Shown: in pieces, positions 15,498 to 24,216 of the stretch
Layout: each line of letters opens with the position of its first letter
How positions within the stretch are numbered: position 1 is the stretch's first letter
Notes under the pieces: generated by a model
Databases searched by the model: none
Told to the model about the DNA's origin: nothing
Seen by the model: the letters and a program-made list of their open reading frames with translations, nothing else
Position numbers and translations under genes: made by a program
Assembly: GCA_018968885.1 (NCBI GenBank)
Contig: JAGWZK010000001.1
Span: 124,001 to 188,000 of the forward strand
DNA length: 64,000 nucleotides
DNA from: Planctomycetota bacterium
GTDB taxonomy: Bacteria > Planctomycetota > Phycisphaerae > Phycisphaerales > UBA1924
Direction of reading: 5' to 3'

Positions 15498-18400
15498 ATG
15501 CCCAAGACTCCAGCCACACCTGCCGCGAAGACCGTCGCTCCATCTGCCACACCGGTTGAGGTGAACGCACTCTCATCGCTCCCGCAGTCGGTGCCCTCTG
15601 CATCCTTTCGCGGAGCATCACGATCCATCCGCGTCCGCGGCGCGCGCGAGCACAACCTCAAGAACATCTCGGTGGATATTCCGCGCGATCAACTGGTGGT
15701 GATCACAGGACTCTCTGGCAGTGGTAAGTCATCACTGGCTTTCGACACCATCTTTGCCGAAGGTCAGCGCAAGTACATGGAGTCGCTGTCCGCGTACGCA
15801 CGACAGTTTCTCGATCAATTGAAGAAGCCGGATGTGGATGAAGTGGAGGGCATCCCTCCCACGATTGCGATCGAGCAGCGTTCCGCCAGCGGCAACCCGA
15901 GATCGACGGTGGCGACCACGACGGAGATCTACGACTATCTGCGCCTGCTGTACGCGCGCTGCGGCACGCCGTACTCCTGGGCCCCCAAGAAGCTCAAGAA
16001 AGATGGCTCGATCCAGACCCGCTCTGGCAATCCCATCACCGCCACCAGCAGCACACAGATCGTCGATCGGGTGATGCAGTGGTCCCCCGGTGCGCGGCTC
16101 ATGATCATGGCTCCGGTGGTGAGAGGTCAAAAGGGATTTCATCGCGATGTGCTCGAAGATCTCTCCAAACAGGGGTGGACCCGCGCCCGCGTGAATGGCG
16201 CGATCATGGATCTGCGCGAGACGCTGAAGGATCCATCTGAGAATCCACTGAAGCTCGGCCGCTACGAAAAGCACACCATCGAGGCCGTCATCGACCGCGT
16301 CGTCCTCGGCCCCGATTCTCGCCAGCGTCTCGCCGAAAGCATCGAAGCCGCGCTGAAACTTGCGGACGGTCTGGTGGTGGTGTCGGAGCAGGGGTCGTTT
16401 TCAGATCCTGATGCGCCGGCAAGCTGGAAGGATCATCCTTTCAGCAACAAGTTTGCTGATCCGGAAGCACCCGAATATGCGTTGGAAGAAGTGTCGCCGC
16501 GCTTGTTCTCGTTCAACTCTCCCTTTGGCGCCTGCAAACGCTGCGATGGCCTGGGCACGCTGCTGGAGTTTGATGAGGATCTGATCATTCCAGATCCTGA
16601 ACTGTCGCTGCAGGGTGGCGCGGTGGCGGCATGGAATAAGAATGGTCCGGTGCGGGCGTGGTACAACCGCATCCTTCGCAAATTCTGCAAGAACTTCGGG
16701 GCCGACTTCAACTCGCCGGTCAAGCTGCTCACGCCGGATCAGTGGCGGATCTTGCTCAAGGGCACCACAGCTGCGGATGTGGCCGCGCACGGCACGAAGT
16801 TTCAGGGTGTGGTTCCGAATATTGCCGAGTGGTGGCAGACCACCGAGAATGCGTCGGTCAAAGAGTGGCTCGGCACGTTTCTTTCCACGACACCTTGTCC
16901 GGAGTGTTTCGGTGATCGTCTGCGGATTGAAGCGTTGCACATTCAGTTGAGCAGTGCGCACCGGGCGGATACCGGTCGAGCGTTCAGTCAATCGATCATC
17001 GGTCGCCCGCGTGATGATGGCTCGATGCTGAACATCGCAGAGGTCGGGCGACTGACCATTACCGATGCGCAGAAATTTGTGGCTGGGCTGATCCTGAGTA
17101 AAGAACACACGATCATCGCCGAGCCGATTCTGAAAGAGATCTCGAGTCGCCTGCGCTTCCTCGCAGGTGTCGGACTCGAGTATCTGTCTTTGGATCGGCG
17201 CACGGCCACGCTTTCAGGTGGAGAGGCGCAGCGCATCCGTCTGGCCTCTCAGGTTGGCTCGGGATTGGTCGGGGCCTGCTATGTGCTGGATGAACCCACC
17301 ATCGGTCTGCATCAGCGCGACAACACGCGGCTGATCAGCACGCTCCGCCATCTCGCCGACATCGGCAACACGGTTCTCGTCGTCGAGCATGATGAAGACA
17401 TGATCCGGGCTGCGGACCATGTGCTGGACATCGGCCCCGGCCCCGGCGTGCACGGCGGCAGAGTCGTCGCGCAGGGCACGGTCGATCAGATTCTTGCGGT
17501 GCCGGAATCACTGACGGCTCAGTATCTTTCGGGTCGTCGTCGGATCGAGGTTCCCAAGAAGCGCCGGGCACTTTCGCTGTCGCGTGCGATCACGGTGAAG
17601 AACGCGCGCGAGAACAATCTCAAAGGCATCGACGCCGTCTTTCCGCTTGGCGGCCTGATCTGCATTACCGGCGTTTCGGGCAGTGGCAAATCGACACTGG
17701 TCAATGACATTCTGCTGCGAGCGCTGAAGAACGACATCAACCGCACGCGGGAAAAGCCCGGTGCTCATGACAAGATCATGGGCCTCAAGCACATCGACCG
17801 CATCATTGAGGTGGATCAATCACCCATCGGGCGCACGCCGCGATCGAACCCCGCGACCTATGTGGGCATCTTCGATGATGTTCGCGGCATCTTCGCTCAG
17901 ACCAAGGAAGCCAAGATCAGGGGATATGAGCGCGGGCGTTTCTCTTTCAACGTCACCAGCAAGAATGGTGGCGGTCGGTGTGAAGCGTGCGAAGGTCAGG
18001 GCCTGAAGAAAATCGAGATGCACTTTCTGCCCGATGTGTATGTGACCTGCGAAATCTGCAACGGCAAACGCTACAACCGCGAGACGCTGGAGATCACGTA
18101 TCGAGGCAAATCGATCGCGGATGTGCTGGACATGACGATCGAGCAGGCGTGCGCGTTCTTTGAGAATCATCCCAAGATCCAGAGATATGTGCAGTGTCTG
18201 CATGATGTCGGGCTTGATTACATCCAGCTCGGTCAGCCCAGCACACAGCTTTCGGGTGGTGAAGCGCAGCGCGTGAAGCTGGCGACGGAATTGGGGAAGA
18301 CCGGTGGCCCGTTGCAGACCAATGTGGCGGATACATCGGAAGAGGAACCCATCAATAAGCGCCGCGGCAGGATTCCCCTCTCCGGCGGGCACACCCTCTA

Positions 18401-18662
18401 CATCCTCGATGAACCCACCACCGGCCTGCACTTTGAAGACATCAACAAGCTCTGCACCGTCTTTGATCGACTGGCGGATGCCGGGAACACGCTTGTGGTG
18501 ATCGAACACAACCTCGATGTCATCAAACGCGCCGATTGGATCATCGACCTTGGCCCCGAAGGGGGCGACAACGGCGGCACCATCATCGCCAGCGGCACGC
18601 CGGAAGACATCACCAAGGTGAAGGCGAGCCATACGGGGCGGTATCTGAAGGCGATGCTGTGA
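15498..18662 (+). CDS. uvrA: UvrA, excinuclease ABC subunit A
   Basis: 1054 residues from the ATG at 15498. The frame is open upstream but not UvrA-like. Two ABC cassettes are present: Walker A GLSGSGKSS and, later, GVSGSGKST; signatures LSGGEAQRIRLA and LSGGEAQRVKLA. Zinc modules are seen in CKRCDGLGT with CPECFGD, and in CEACEGQG with CEICNGKRYNRETL. A 50-residue Ala/Pro/Thr-rich N-terminal extension and a 30-residue insert after ATELGK (KTGGPL to RRGRIPL) make it longer than E. coli UvrA (940). UvrA scans DNA for lesions with UvrB, encoded at 3900-6161 on the other strand. Confidence 0.97.
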   Translation: MPKTPATPAAKTVAPSATPVEVNALSSLPQSVPSASFRGASRSIRVRGAREHNLKNISVDIPRDQLVVITGLSGSGKSSLAFDTIFAEGQRKYMESLSAYARQFLDQLKKPDVDEVEGIPPTIAIEQRSASGNPRSTVATTTEIYDYLRLLYARCGTPYSWAPKKLKKDGSIQTRSGNPITATSSTQIVDRVMQWSPGARLMIMAPVVRGQKGFHRDVLEDLSKQGWTRARVNGAIMDLRETLKDPSENPLKLGRYEKHTIEAVIDRVVLGPDSRQRLAESIEAALKLADGLVVVSEQGSFSDPDAPASWKDHPFSNKFADPEAPEYALEEVSPRLFSFNSPFGACKRCDGLGTLLEFDEDLIIPDPELSLQGGAVAAWNKNGPVRAWYNRILRKFCKNFGADFNSPVKLLTPDQWRILLKGTTAADVAAHGTKFQGVVPNIAEWWQTTENASVKEWLGTFLSTTPCPECFGDRLRIEALHIQLSSAHRADTGRAFSQSIIGRPRDDGSMLNIAEVGRLTITDAQKFVAGLILSKEHTIIAEPILKEISSRLRFLAGVGLEYLSLDRRTATLSGGEAQRIRLASQVGSGLVGACYVLDEPTIGLHQRDNTRLISTLRHLADIGNTVLVVEHDEDMIRAADHVLDIGPGPGVHGGRVVAQGTVDQILAVPESLTAQYLSGRRRIEVPKKRRALSLSRAITVKNARENNLKGIDAVFPLGGLICITGVSGSGKSTLVNDILLRALKNDINRTREKPGAHDKIMGLKHIDRIIEVDQSPIGRTPRSNPATYVGIFDDVRGIFAQTKEAKIRGYERGRFSFNVTSKNGGGRCEACEGQGLKKIEMHFLPDVYVTCEICNGKRYNRETLEITYRGKSIADVLDMTIEQACAFFENHPKIQRYVQCLHDVGLDYIQLGQPSTQLSGGEAQRVKLATELGKTGGPLQTNVADTSEEEPINKRRGRIPLSGGHTLYILDEPTTGLHFEDINKLCTVFDRLADAGNTLVVIEHNLDVIKRADWIIDLGPEGGDNGGTIIASGTPEDITKVKASHTGRYLKAML

Positions 18663-18702
18663 CGTGAAGAAGTGCCAAGATGGCAAGATGCCTTGCCTTT
18701 TC

Positions 18703-18842
18703 TGATGCCTTGTGCCTAGTGCCCGATGCCTAGTGCCCGATGCCTAGTGCCTGATGCCTAGTGCCTGATGCCTAGTGCCTGATGCCTAGTGCCTGATGCC
18801 TAGTGCCTGATGCCTAGTGCCTGATGCCTAGTGCCTGATGCC
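18703..18842. repeat. 14-bp tandem repeat array (GATGCCTAGTGCCT)n
   Basis: Eight contiguous 14-bp units run from 18725 to 18836. The first ends in CCC rather than CCT, and degenerate partial units lie on both sides. The array fills most of the 186-bp gap between the convergent uvrA and nuoG genes. It has no dyad symmetry and no spacers, so it is neither a CRISPR nor a plain terminator. Scattered relatives occur near 6300, 25390 (inverted) and 53380, all at gene boundaries. Slipped-strand expansion of a dispersed intergenic element is the simplest view. Confidence 0.9.
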
Positions 18843-18848
18843 TTCGGC

Positions 18849-20606
18849 TTACAACTCCACCATCTCCATATCCGGCTTCTGCTGCGCTTCCACAGCTGGA
18901 TACGAAACTCCAGCCACAAACACGGTGAGGCCGGATTTCTCCGCCATCATGCGGCGGACATTGGCGGAGTTGAACATCGGCATGCTCTCACCTGCAGGAA
19001 TGTTCTCGGCCTTGCCACCCGCCTGCACGATCCGCAGCATCTCCACAGCGCTCTGCCCTTCGCAGCGTGCGCCATCGATGACCGGGATCGCCGCTTCAAA
19101 CGCCTGGATCTGGTTCCTGGCGTTCTCAAACGTCCCTGCTTTCTCCATCCATGTCGCGCCAGGAATCAACACATCCACATCTTCGGCCAATCGCGATTGC
19201 AACGTATCAAACAACACAGTGAACTTGCCACCCAGCGAGGTGGTCAATTCGTTCGTCGCCCATTGGCTCGGGTAGTTGCCGGTGAGGATCACCGCGCCCA
19301 CATCGCTCGCGCCGGTACCGTGACCGAGGCGCTTGAGTGCCTCGGCAAAGTCCACGACATCGCCGCCGAGTGATTGCAGCGCACGCTTCACGCCGCGGCT
19401 GTTGGGACACTTCTCTGCATACATCACGAATGGCTTGCGCTCATCCGCGAGAGGATTCAGCGTCATCGTCGGTCCAGGCGGCGTCACGTTGTTCTTGAAG
19501 GTCTTGTCCTGCCCGTTCACCGGCACTGGCCCCACCGCGAGGATCGCGCGCGGATCCATCGCGCGAGCCAGCGTGCCCAAGAGGTACGCCTCTTCGCACG
19601 ACAGCATGGGGCTCACCACCATCATGCTGCGTTGACCAGCGCTGACCGCCTTCTGGACACCGGCAATCGCCACTTCATAGGCGCGGGTGTAATCCGTCTC
19701 TACCAATGTGCCAAACTGGCGCCTCATCGGCGTCTTCAGGCGCTCAGGAGAATGCACGAACTTCCACCCGTACCGCACTTCATCGGTGATCCACCACGTG
19801 TTCACCGCCATGTTGGTGCGCGGCTTAAAGCGGTAGATCTTTCCTTCGTTGTGCTCGATCCAGATGTTGTCGCCGCTGGCGGTGATGCCGTCGATGCTCG
19901 GCGTGCTCTTCAAAAACCACACGCGCTGGGCAAAGAGGAAGTCCTTATCGAGCAGCGCGCCGACCGGGCACAGATCCACGACGTTGGCCGACAGCTCATT
20001 GGCGATGGCCACGCCGGGGAAGATGTCGATCTCTTCACGATTGCCGCGACCTTGCACCATCAGTTCGCTGGTCCCTGCCACCTCGCGAGTGAAGCGCACG
20101 CAGCGCGTGCACATGATGCAGCGATCGCTATACAGATACACGTGCGGGCCGAGATCCTTCTTGGGGTTCTTGACCTTTTCTTCCTCAAAGCGCGACACGC
20201 CGCGGCCGTAGATGTAGCTGTAATCCTGCAGGAAGCACTCACCCGCCTGATCGCACACCGGGCAATCGAGGGGGTGATTGATCAGCAGATACTCCATCAC
20301 TGCCTTCTGATTCGCCACCGCCTTGGGCGAATCGGCGTAAACCACCATGCCGTCGCTGCACGTCTGCTGGCAACTGGGAAGGAGCTTGCCACCCATCATC
20401 GGTTCAAGCGCGCTGGTCTTGGGATTCGGCGCCCACACCTCAACCAGACAAATGCGGCAGCTCGCGGCCACCGACAAGCCGTCGTGGTAGCAATACTGCG
20501 GAATCTCGGTGGCGTTCCCCTGATCCTTCAGGCGATTCGCCACCTGCAAAATCGTCTCGCCAGGGCGAAAGTCCGAACGCACGCCATTGATCGTGATGCT
20601 GGGCAT
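18849..20606 (-). CDS. nuoG: NuoG-like NADH-quinone oxidoreductase iron-sulfur subunit
   Basis: 585 residues from the ATG at 20606. The N-terminal 2Fe-2S domain has Cys at YCYHDGL, SCRICLVEV and the later LLPSCQQTC. The HPLDCPVCDQAGEC motif supplies the His/Cys3 ligands of one 4Fe-4S cluster, and CIMCTRCVRF with LCPVGAL supplies another. A shortened molybdopterin-type domain follows, with no catalytic cofactor use expected. It is shorter than E. coli NuoG (about 900). No other nuo gene is in the window. Upstream on the same strand is a vWA protein, so it is separated from nuoF and nuoH. A dedicated hydrogenase or formate-dehydrogenase subunit is a less likely alternative. Confidence 0.85.
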   Translation of the reverse strand: MPSITINGVRSDFRPGETILQVANRLKDQGNATEIPQYCYHDGLSVAASCRICLVEVWAPNPKTSALEPMMGGKLLPSCQQTCSDGMVVYADSPKAVANQKAVMEYLLINHPLDCPVCDQAGECFLQDYSYIYGRGVSRFEEEKVKNPKKDLGPHVYLYSDRCIMCTRCVRFTREVAGTSELMVQGRGNREEIDIFPGVAIANELSANVVDLCPVGALLDKDFLFAQRVWFLKSTPSIDGITASGDNIWIEHNEGKIYRFKPRTNMAVNTWWITDEVRYGWKFVHSPERLKTPMRRQFGTLVETDYTRAYEVAIAGVQKAVSAGQRSMMVVSPMLSCEEAYLLGTLARAMDPRAILAVGPVPVNGQDKTFKNNVTPPGPTMTLNPLADERKPFVMYAEKCPNSRGVKRALQSLGGDVVDFAEALKRLGHGTGASDVGAVILTGNYPSQWATNELTTSLGGKFTVLFDTLQSRLAEDVDVLIPGATWMEKAGTFENARNQIQAFEAAIPVIDGARCEGQSAVEMLRIVQAGGKAENIPAGESMPMFNSANVRRMMAEKSGLTVFVAGVSYPAVEAQQKPDMEMVEL

Positions 20607-20741
20607 AAGAGGTCGGATGGTAGCCGAACACACCCCACCCATCGAGTCGAAAGGCGATCACCCGGTGAATCTGTCGCCCAATCAAAAACCGATCAGTTAA
20701 GAGCGTTGGCTGGCCGCGCAAGAAGCTGAACACAAGACTGA

Positions 20742-21842
20742 TCACTTGTTTTCGGGAACGCTGATCACGCGATAGGACTCGGGACCATCGCCATGCTCGC
20801 GCCCGATGCGCTGCATCAGGCCGGTGGGGTCTTCCTCGATGAACTGCAGGGCCTTGATGACCGTGCGGCGTTTGCCATTTGCATCCGCCGGATTGATCTC
20901 CCCCAGCCGGTGCAGAATCGCATCCTGCACACCATCGGTGCTCACGCCCGTGCGCTTCACCGAACGCGAAAGCAGGAAGATCAGGTCCGGCTTGAGCTCG
21001 ATCGCGCGCTCCAAACCAGCCAACACGCGCGAGCGGCCCAGTGGCTCCACGCGATCGCACCAGGAACGAATCAGAGACTTGTTCAGATCTGTCGCTGGCA
21101 CCAGCGCACTCTCTTGATCGGCGCGTGGTGAGAACGAAAAGATCGCGGGTTCACTTCCGGTCACACCCGACGGATAATCGCGACACACCACGACCTGAAA
21201 CTGCTGACCGGAGTCGAGCCGCATGATCGAACGCTGCAACTCCTGACGAATGAACGGCAGACAACTCGTCATGCTTCCTGAGCCATCTATCACATACACG
21301 ATGCTGCGGGCGCGGTCACCACTCACTGATGTGAAACTGGCAACGCCCTCCCCCACTGCGACGCGGGGCACACCGGAATTGATACTCCCAGGCGAGACGA
21401 TGGCGTCGACGGGCGCGCTGATGATGGCGCTACGCGCGGGAGAAGATGTGGGCGGCGCGGCAGGCGCGGCATCAACTTTCTGCTTAGTCTCAAAACCGGC
21501 GGGAGTCTCTGGCTGAGGTGGTGAGTTGGGAACCACAACAGGCGGCACTGGCTTGATCTCTGGCTTTACTTCTGGCTGGGGTTCAACTTTGGGTTCTGGT
21601 TTGGGCGCTTCTTTGATTTCGGGTTTCGGAGTTTCGAGGGCTTTGACACCCTTGAGCGCGATGACAGTGCCGGCGTCGGCGTCGTTGATGGTGTCGGTGA
21701 GTTGTTTGGGATCGCGTTGGCGTTCGATGGTGAAGAGGATGAGGATGACGACGAGCACGCCGTGCGCCACCAATGAAAGTGACACGGGTCCGGTGACCGC
21801 CCCGATCAGGGGAATCGCGCGTTTGCGTGCGTACTGAGACAT
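20742..21842 (-). CDS. Membrane-anchored vWA-domain protein with TonB-like Pro/Lys linker
   Basis: 366 residues. An N-terminal membrane helix (about 15-37, VSLSLVAHGVLVVILILF) is followed by a Pro-Lys-Glu-rich stretch (about 70-110, EAPKPEPKVEPQPEVKPE) like TonB linkers. A von Willebrand factor A fold begins at about 175, with the metal-binding DGSGSMTSC and a later RSVKRTG region. It is probably a periplasmic metal-dependent adhesion or assembly factor. The two possible partners are unknown. It lies between parB and nuoG on the minus strand, with 67 nt to parB. No enzymatic motif is seen. Confidence 0.7.
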   Translation of the reverse strand: MSQYARKRAIPLIGAVTGPVSLSLVAHGVLVVILILFTIERQRDPKQLTDTINDADAGTVIALKGVKALETPKPEIKEAPKPEPKVEPQPEVKPEIKPVPPVVVPNSPPQPETPAGFETKQKVDAAPAAPPTSSPARSAIISAPVDAIVSPGSINSGVPRVAVGEGVASFTSVSGDRARSIVYVIDGSGSMTSCLPFIRQELQRSIMRLDSGQQFQVVVCRDYPSGVTGSEPAIFSFSPRADQESALVPATDLNKSLIRSWCDRVEPLGRSRVLAGLERAIELKPDLIFLLSRSVKRTGVSTDGVQDAILHRLGEINPADANGKRRTVIKALQFIEEDPTGLMQRIGREHGDGPESYRVISVPENK

Positions 21843-21909
21843 GACTCTGTACCGATTGATCGGCCGAACACCCTGCTTGGGTGAACACGCCCACGACGAT
21901 CTTGTTCGA

Positions 21910-22950
21910 TTACTCGATGCCGCTGATCTTTCTCATCACGCCACCAAAGTGATCGAGGTCGTAGTAGGAGATGATGATGCGCCCACGGGTGCGCCCCTTC
22001 TCACCTTTCTGGGGCTTGATCTTCACGCGCGTGGCAAGCTTGTCACTCAATTGACGTTCCAGATCGGCGAGATTCGCATCGAAGCGCGAGACGGGTTTTG
22101 CTGGTTGCGCGATTGGTGTTGATGACTGCGCGATGGGTTGAAGCAATCGCTTGGCTTCTTCCTCAAGCTTGCGGATGCTCCACCCTTCATCGGCGCACCT
22201 TTGTGCGAGTGATGCACTGCGTGTTGGATCAATCTCGAGTGAGAGCAGGAGTTTCGCGTGCCCCTTGCTGAGCGCGCCTTTGGCGACGAGTTCGCGCACG
22301 GATTCGGGAAGATCAAGGAGGCGCAAGAGATTGGCGACCGTGGGACGTTCGAGCCCCACTTCTTCGGCGATCTGGCTCTGCGACATGTTGAAGTGTGCAT
22401 GCAGGCGCGAGAGCGCGAGTCCGATTTCGATCGGATTCAGATCAGTGCGTTGCACGTTTTCAGCGATGGCGATGCTGGCTGCTTCACGATCCGCGGCATC
22501 GCGAATGACAGCGGGAATGGTGGTGAGCCCGGCGAGGGTCGCAGCACGCCAGCGCCGTTCACCGGCGATGAGTTCGTAGGCATCCGAGCCGCGGCGGCGC
22601 ACGACGATGGGCTGAAGCACGCCCATGGTCTTGATGCTGGTGGCGAGCTCGGCGAGAGCTTCGGGTGCGAATTCGGTGCGGGGTTGAAAAGTGTTGGGCG
22701 TGATGGATGTGATGGCGATGTGCCGCAGGGTGCCCAGGACCTCGCCGGAATCGGAAACGACTGGGGTTTCGGCTGAAGTAGCCCCCCCCACTGCTGCTGG
22801 CGTTGACTCGTGAGTTCCACGAAACCCGTCTATGACACGAACTTGCTGTGCGGCTTGTGTTTGGCTTGGTTCGACACGAACGGGAGTGAGGTTCATCAGA
22901 GAGCTGATGCCGCGGCCGAGTTTACGTGGGGGAGGGTTTTGTGAGGCCAT
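21910..22950 (-). CDS. parB: ParB chromosome-partitioning protein
   Basis: 346 residues from the ATG at 22950 with GGAG before it. The frame extends to 23169, but that extension would run through a parS site. RKLGRGISSLM opens the protein. The ParB/Srx CTP-binding domain shows NTFQPRTEF, GVLQPIVVRR and AGERRWRA, followed by ENVQRTDLNPIE, and the helix-turn-helix is SQSQIAEEVGLERPTVANLLRL. A C-terminal dimer domain ends RGRIIISYYDLDHFGGVMRKI. ParB loads at parS, slides as a CTP-gated clamp and recruits ParA/SMC. Four parS sites lie 80-1050 bp upstream. parA is not adjacent in the window. Confidence 0.95.
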   Translation of the reverse strand: MASQNPPPRKLGRGISSLMNLTPVRVEPSQTQAAQQVRVIDGFRGTHESTPAAVGGATSAETPVVSDSGEVLGTLRHIAITSITPNTFQPRTEFAPEALAELATSIKTMGVLQPIVVRRRGSDAYELIAGERRWRAATLAGLTTIPAVIRDAADREAASIAIAENVQRTDLNPIEIGLALSRLHAHFNMSQSQIAEEVGLERPTVANLLRLLDLPESVRELVAKGALSKGHAKLLLSLEIDPTRSASLAQRCADEGWSIRKLEEEAKRLLQPIAQSSTPIAQPAKPVSRFDANLADLERQLSDKLATRVKIKPQKGEKGRTRGRIIISYYDLDHFGGVMRKISGIE

Positions 22951-22970
22951 AAGTGCTCCTGGAAGTCGGA

Positions 22971-22976
22971 ATTGTA
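22971..22976 (-). promoter_or_regulatory. TACAAT -10 box before parB
   Basis: On the minus strand TGTGGTACAATTCC is a near-ideal extended -10. It lies 20 nt before the parB ATG, leaving a short leader with a GGAG ribosome site. parS1 lies about 55 bp further upstream, so bound ParB could affect this promoter. Confidence 0.5.
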
Positions 22977-23032
22977 CCACATTCTCGGTCGGGGGATGCA
23001 ATCCCGACAGGTTACCACTATCTGTAGGCCCC

Positions 23033-23048
23033 TGTTCCACGTGGAACA
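23033..23048. promoter_or_regulatory. parS: parS site 1
   Basis: TGTTCCACGTGGAACA, a perfect 16-bp palindrome equal to the core of the bacterial parS consensus. It is in the parB upstream region, between parB and the histidine kinase gene. Confidence 0.93.
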
Positions 23049-23222
23049 TGGGGGTACGTGATAGAAGTATGTTAGCATCAAGATCGCGGCGGTTGCATTC
23101 CGTCGAAGCGACTGTGCGAACGTGTGATAAGACGGGGAAGCGATGCCGAGTGGTTGGAAGCCAACTCACCCACTTTGGTTGATAGAGGTTCCGAGACCAT
23201 AGCGAGGTGGCGTGGGGGTCGA

Positions 23223-23238
23223 TGTTCCACGTGGAACA
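23223..23238. promoter_or_regulatory. parS: parS site 2, ending on the A of a start codon
   Basis: TGTTCCACGTGGAACA. Its last base (23238) is the A of the ATG of the histidine kinase gene, so ParB loading here would cover the translation start and probably the promoter. Confidence 0.93.
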
Positions 23239-24122
23239 TGGCCAAGCGCAAGACCAAGACGAGCCAGGAGCAAGGCGGATCGCACACGCCGCCAGTGGAT
23301 GCCGCGCAGATTACCGGCGCTTTATCCCAAGTTGACCAGGCGATGGAGCGGCTCACGCGAGCCCATCGCGACTTTGCCACGGCTCGGGATGAGATTGCCC
23401 ATCAGCACAGATTGACCCTGCTGGGCACTCTGGTGGGTGGGATTGCGCACGAAATCAACAACGTTTTGACTCCGGCTTTGTCATACGCCCAGATGGCATT
23501 GAGCAGGCCGGAGGATGCGGCGCTTGCCAAGAAGGCCCTGGAGAGAGCCGCGGCCGGCGTGACGACTGTGTCCAAGATCACAGGAACGATCCTTGAATTT
23601 GCCAAAGACCGCCGGTTCCACGTGGAACAGGGGGGAGTCGGAAAGCGGTGTTGCGATGTGGAACAGACCGTGCATCAGGCGGTGGGGTGCCTGGTGAGGC
23701 CGCCGGCGCGGGATGGAGTGAGACTGGAGATTGAGGTTTCAACCGGTGTGATGGCGGCGACGGATGCGATTCTGCTTCAACAAGTCTTGGTCAATCTGTT
23801 TTCAAACTCGATACGAGCCATGCGCGGAAGCGGTGGCCTGCTGCGGATTACCGGTGGACAACGGCACGACCTGGCGTGGATTGAAGTGGTCGACAGTGGA
23901 GCGGGAGTGCCCAAAGAGATTGCAGCGAAGTTGTTCACGGGGGTGGTGAGCGGCGAGAGTATGGGAAGCAGTGAGGGGGGTGTTCCACGTGGAACAGGGG
24001 GGGGACACGGATTGGGCCTGCTCATCTCTCGCATGTTGATCGAGTGCGATGGTGGCACACTGAACTTGATGCCGAGCGAACACGGTGCGCGATTCAGAAT
24101 CGAAATACCGCTTGTTGATTAG
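23238..24122 (+). CDS. Orphan histidine kinase carrying two parS sites
   Basis: 294 residues from the ATG at 23238. The HisKA motif GTLVGGIAHEINNVLTP includes the phospho-acceptor His (about residue 75). The HATPase_c domain has VNLFSNSIRAM (N box), DSGAGVP (G1) and GHGLGLLISRMLIE (G2). No membrane segment and no sensor domain are visible. The first 50 residues are polar and the next 25 probably coil. No response regulator is adjacent. parS3 and parS4 lie inside the coding sequence, where they encode FHVE and VPRGT in linker or lid positions. Start alternatives upstream (23124) read through parS2 and are less likely. Confidence 0.85.
   Translation: MAKRKTKTSQEQGGSHTPPVDAAQITGALSQVDQAMERLTRAHRDFATARDEIAHQHRLTLLGTLVGGIAHEINNVLTPALSYAQMALSRPEDAALAKKALERAAAGVTTVSKITGTILEFAKDRRFHVEQGGVGKRCCDVEQTVHQAVGCLVRPPARDGVRLEIEVSTGVMAATDAILLQQVLVNLFSNSIRAMRGSGGLLRITGGQRHDLAWIEVVDSGAGVPKEIAAKLFTGVVSGESMGSSEGGVPRGTGGGHGLGLLISRMLIECDGGTLNLMPSEHGARFRIEIPLVD
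23614..23629. promoter_or_regulatory. parS: parS site 3 (one mismatch), inside the kinase gene
   Basis: GGTTCCACGTGGAACA differs from the perfect palindrome only at its first base. It is within the coding sequence between the HisKA and ATPase domains. A further half site, GTGGAACA, follows about 27 nt later. Confidence 0.85.
23981..23996. promoter_or_regulatory. parS: parS site 4, inside the kinase gene
   Basis: TGTTCCACGTGGAACA, a perfect site, in the region encoding the ATP lid just before the G2 box. Confidence 0.92.
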
Positions 24123-24216
24123 GTAGACTTGTATAACTGTAAGCCATCGGCATCGGGCATCGGTCGCTAATGTTGTTATAGGACGTTGTGTTGCCGTCGT
24201 GTAATTGTTGCCAACG

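Noticed and set aside
18703..18842. Possible CRISPR array
   Set aside because: The units are 14 bp, directly contiguous, with no spacers and no cas genes.
22951..23169. N-terminal extension of parB (start at 23169)
   Set aside because: It would translate across a perfect parS site and the promoter box, and has no ParB-like sequence; the ATG at 22950 has a ribosome site.
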